Assembly (NCBI GenBank): GCA_015501605.1
Contig: JADNRZ010000009.1
Coordinates: 868,001 to 932,000, forward strand
Direction of reading: 5' to 3'
Origin: Panaeolus papilionaceus
Taxonomy: Eukaryota > Basidiomycota > Agaricomycetes > Agaricales
DNA length: 64,000 nt
Below are positions 62,318 to 64,000 of the stretch, in pieces. Position numbers and translations under genes: made by a program. The notes below the pieces were generated by a model. That model was given only the letters and a program-made list of their open reading frames with translations, was not told the DNA's origin and ran no database searches. Position 1 is the first letter of the stretch. The number at the start of each line of letters is the position of its first letter.

Positions 62318-63337
62318 ATGCAGCGGCTAAGCAGGACTTTGCCTCGTTTGAAAGCTTGCCGTACAGTTCCGTGTGTGCGCTTCAATTCTAGTCAGGCTCA
62401 ACCCCAACCTCAACAACCCGACTCCCAACCAAAAACGACTTCCTTCGGATTCAGGTCTGTGCCCGAGGATGCCAAGGAATCTTTGGTTAAGAATGTTTTT
62501 GACTCTGTCGCGTCAAAGTATGACCTTATGAACGATGCGACGTCGTTTGGTGTCCACAGGCTGTGGAAGGATAGCTTCGTATCTTCACTACGACCAGGAA
62601 GGAAAGGACCTATGAAGTGCATCGACGTTGCAGGTGGTACCGGAGATATTGCCCTCCGCATTCTTGACTACGCTAAGGACAACCATTATGACCGGGAAAC
62701 GACGGTGGAGGTTGTGGATATCAATGCCCAGATGCTAAAGGAGGGTTACCGCCGTTTCAAGCAAACCATGTACCACAACAGTGAGTCCAGTTTTTTTATT
62801 GATACAGTAGTACTCGCATTCTGATGGGCCTGTCAGCACCACAAATATCCTTCAATGAAGCAAATGCTCAGGACCTTGGAGCAGACAAATTCAAGGACAA
62901 TACATATGATCTGTACACTATTGCCTTTGGAATTCGCAACTGCACTTCTATTCCGGCCGTACTCAAAGAAGCCTACCGTGTTCTCAAGCCTGGAGCTACA
63001 TTTGCCTGCCTCGAGTTCAGCCAAGTTAACAACCCATTACTAAGAACGTAAGTGTTCAATTTTATTTCGATAGTTTCATAACTTATAATTAACATTATTT
63101 TATAGTGTGTACGACCAATACTCGTTCTCAGTTATTCCTGTCCTTGGAACGGTACTTGCAGGAGATAGCGCATCCTACCAATACTTGGTTGAATCTATCC
63201 GAAAATTCCCCCCTCAACCAGAATTCGCTCAAATGATTAGAGATGCTGGGTTCGTTACTGGCAAAGACGCTGATGGTGGAGCATGGACTGACTTGTGGGG
63301 TGGTATTGCGTGTATTCACACTGGGGTAAAATTATAG
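62318..63337 (+). CDS. coq5: ubiquinone biosynthesis C-methyltransferase COQ5
   Basis: Matrix enzyme that C-methylates the benzoquinone ring (DDMQH2 to DMQH2) in coenzyme Q synthesis, within the CoQ synthome. Exons 62318-62780, 62837-63047 and 63106-63337 total 906 bases (301 residues). The N-terminus [16 protein letters not shown] is a mitochondrial presequence followed by a Gln/Pro-rich spacer. The UbiE/COQ5 signatures are present: [20 protein letters not shown], the SAM-binding [19 protein letters not shown], and [20 protein letters not shown] with [16 protein letters not shown]. The end is [12 protein letters not shown]. Length fits the family. The next gene, a cullin, starts 197 bases downstream on the same strand. 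Confidence 0.95.
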
Positions 63338-63533
63338 AGCTATAATACTTCACTAATAGATGTAGTTTTGTCGACAGAGCTTAATTAATACACTGACCAT
63401 TATTGGATTCGATTGTATTAAGAATGTTAGACAGCCCGAGTGTACCCATATTTGCCACGGGCCCACGATCGAGTGGCACGCCATCATCTTTGCAGTCTGC
63501 TAGTTCCCCTTTCTCTTGATACCCTCCGTCCTC

Positions 63534-64000
63534 ATGGCTAATGTAAACACCCCATTCCCGATGCCCTCTTCATCGGCAGACCTGGGCACTATATGGGCCT
63601 TTCTGCAAGAGGGTGTCGACCATATCATGACCAAGCTTCAAACTGGGGTTTCATATTCCAAGGTCTGTCTACATTACACTTGCATAAAACGTTCATCTCA
63701 TCGATGGACTCCAGTATATGTCTCTCTATACTGTGGCCTATAACTATTGTACATCATCTAAGATGCAAGGAGTTGGGAGTGACACAATCGGCATCTCTAG
63801 CCGCAGTAAGACTGTTAAACAGCACTCGTATTGTCTCTTGTCCGCTAATTAGCCCGATCTACAGCTGGGGCAAACCTCATGGGCTCAGATCTCTACAGCA
63901 ATTTAATCCGATACTTTGTCTCGCATTTACGATCTCTGAGAGAGGTCAGTTTCTCCGGATGCTTCTTTCGTGATATTCATAGGGTCATGCCCCGTTTAGC
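63534..64000 (+). CDS. cullin-1 (CDC53) N-terminus, cut by window end
   Basis: Start of a cullin scaffold, most likely the SCF ubiquitin ligase cullin 1. Exon 1 (63534-63662) encodes MANVNTPFPMPSSSADLGTI and TIWAFLQEGVDHIMTKLQTG. Exon 2 starts at 63715 with YMSLYTVAYNYCTSSKMQG. After a third intron ending at CTACAG near 63863, the exon GANLMGSDLYSNLIRYFVSH with LRSLRE follows. The cullin-1 N-terminal helices that bind Skp1/F-box proteins begin in this way. The gene continues past base 64000, so the cullin homology and Nedd8 site are not visible. Cullin 3 or 4 is less likely because of the YMSLYTVAYNYC block. Confidence 0.85.

Overview
The window is nuclear DNA of a filamentous basidiomycete, most likely a mushroom-forming Agaricomycete. 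The evidence is the dense, short GT-AG introns (mostly 45-70 bases, up to ten exons per gene), very short intergenic gaps, fungal families (alternative oxidase, Zn(II)2Cys6 regulator, YPK-type AGC kinase, CE16 esterase, UPF0390), and the absence of operons, ribosome binding sites or plasmid/phage features. I recognise 21 protein genes; no tRNA, rRNA, CRISPR array or intact transposon was found.

Layout, left to right. 0.4-2.1 kb (+): secreted CE16/GDSL acetylesterase. 2.8-4.2 kb (-): VAP, the ER membrane-contact protein. 5.3-10.3 and 11.3-16.3 kb (-): two tandem full-length ABCB (MDR/P-glycoprotein type) transporters. 16.3-19.1 kb: no firm gene. 19.1-21.3 kb (+): YPK1/SGK-like AGC kinase. 21.7-26.2 kb (+): meiotic MutS homologue MSH5. 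26.3-26.7 kb (-): small MIT-domain protein. 27.0-28.3 kb (-): mitochondrial phosphate carrier. 28.8-30.2 kb (-) and 30.3-31.0 kb (+): SUMO ligase NSE2 and mitochondrial ribosomal protein uS12m, divergent. 31.0-34.6 kb (-): large PH-domain protein resembling Spo71. 35.1-36.8 kb (-): alternative oxidase. 36.8-45.3 kb: 8.4 kb without a confident gene, only scattered coding-like fragments on the minus strand. 45.3-46.8 kb (+): CENP-B-type DNA-binding protein. 46.8-51.0 kb: second gene-poor stretch. 51.0-54.3 kb (-): Zn(II)2Cys6 transcription factor, divergent from TOM22 (54.6-55.1 kb, +). 55.4-56.9 kb (-): complex I subunit NDUFA9, divergent from a UPF0390 gene (57.1-57.6 kb, +). 58.7-60.9 kb (+) UTP3/SAS10 faces FCF2 (61.0-62.2 kb, -), which is divergent from COQ5 (62.3-63.3 kb, +). 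The window ends inside a cullin-1 gene (63.5 kb onward, +).

How the genes relate. Six of the 21 genes act in mitochondria (phosphate carrier, uS12m, alternative oxidase, TOM22, NDUFA9, COQ5); three of them (AOX, NDUFA9, COQ5) bear on the ubiquinone pool or on enzymes that use it. UTP3 and FCF2 are both small-subunit pre-rRNA processing factors placed tail to tail. MSH5, NSE2 and the Spo71-like protein fit meiosis and sporulation. The tandem ABC pair is the only clear local duplication. Exon joins for the CE16, VAP, YPK1, uS12m, CENP-B-like, TOM22, NDUFA9 (3' end), UPF0390 and COQ5 genes were traced by hand. For six of them (CE16, VAP, YPK1, CENP-B-like, TOM22, UPF0390) and COQ5 the summed exon lengths give whole numbers of codons. 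I did not see a clearly novel system; the best leads are the gene-poor 37-45 kb block, the tandem transporters, and small gene-structure oddities listed in the findings.
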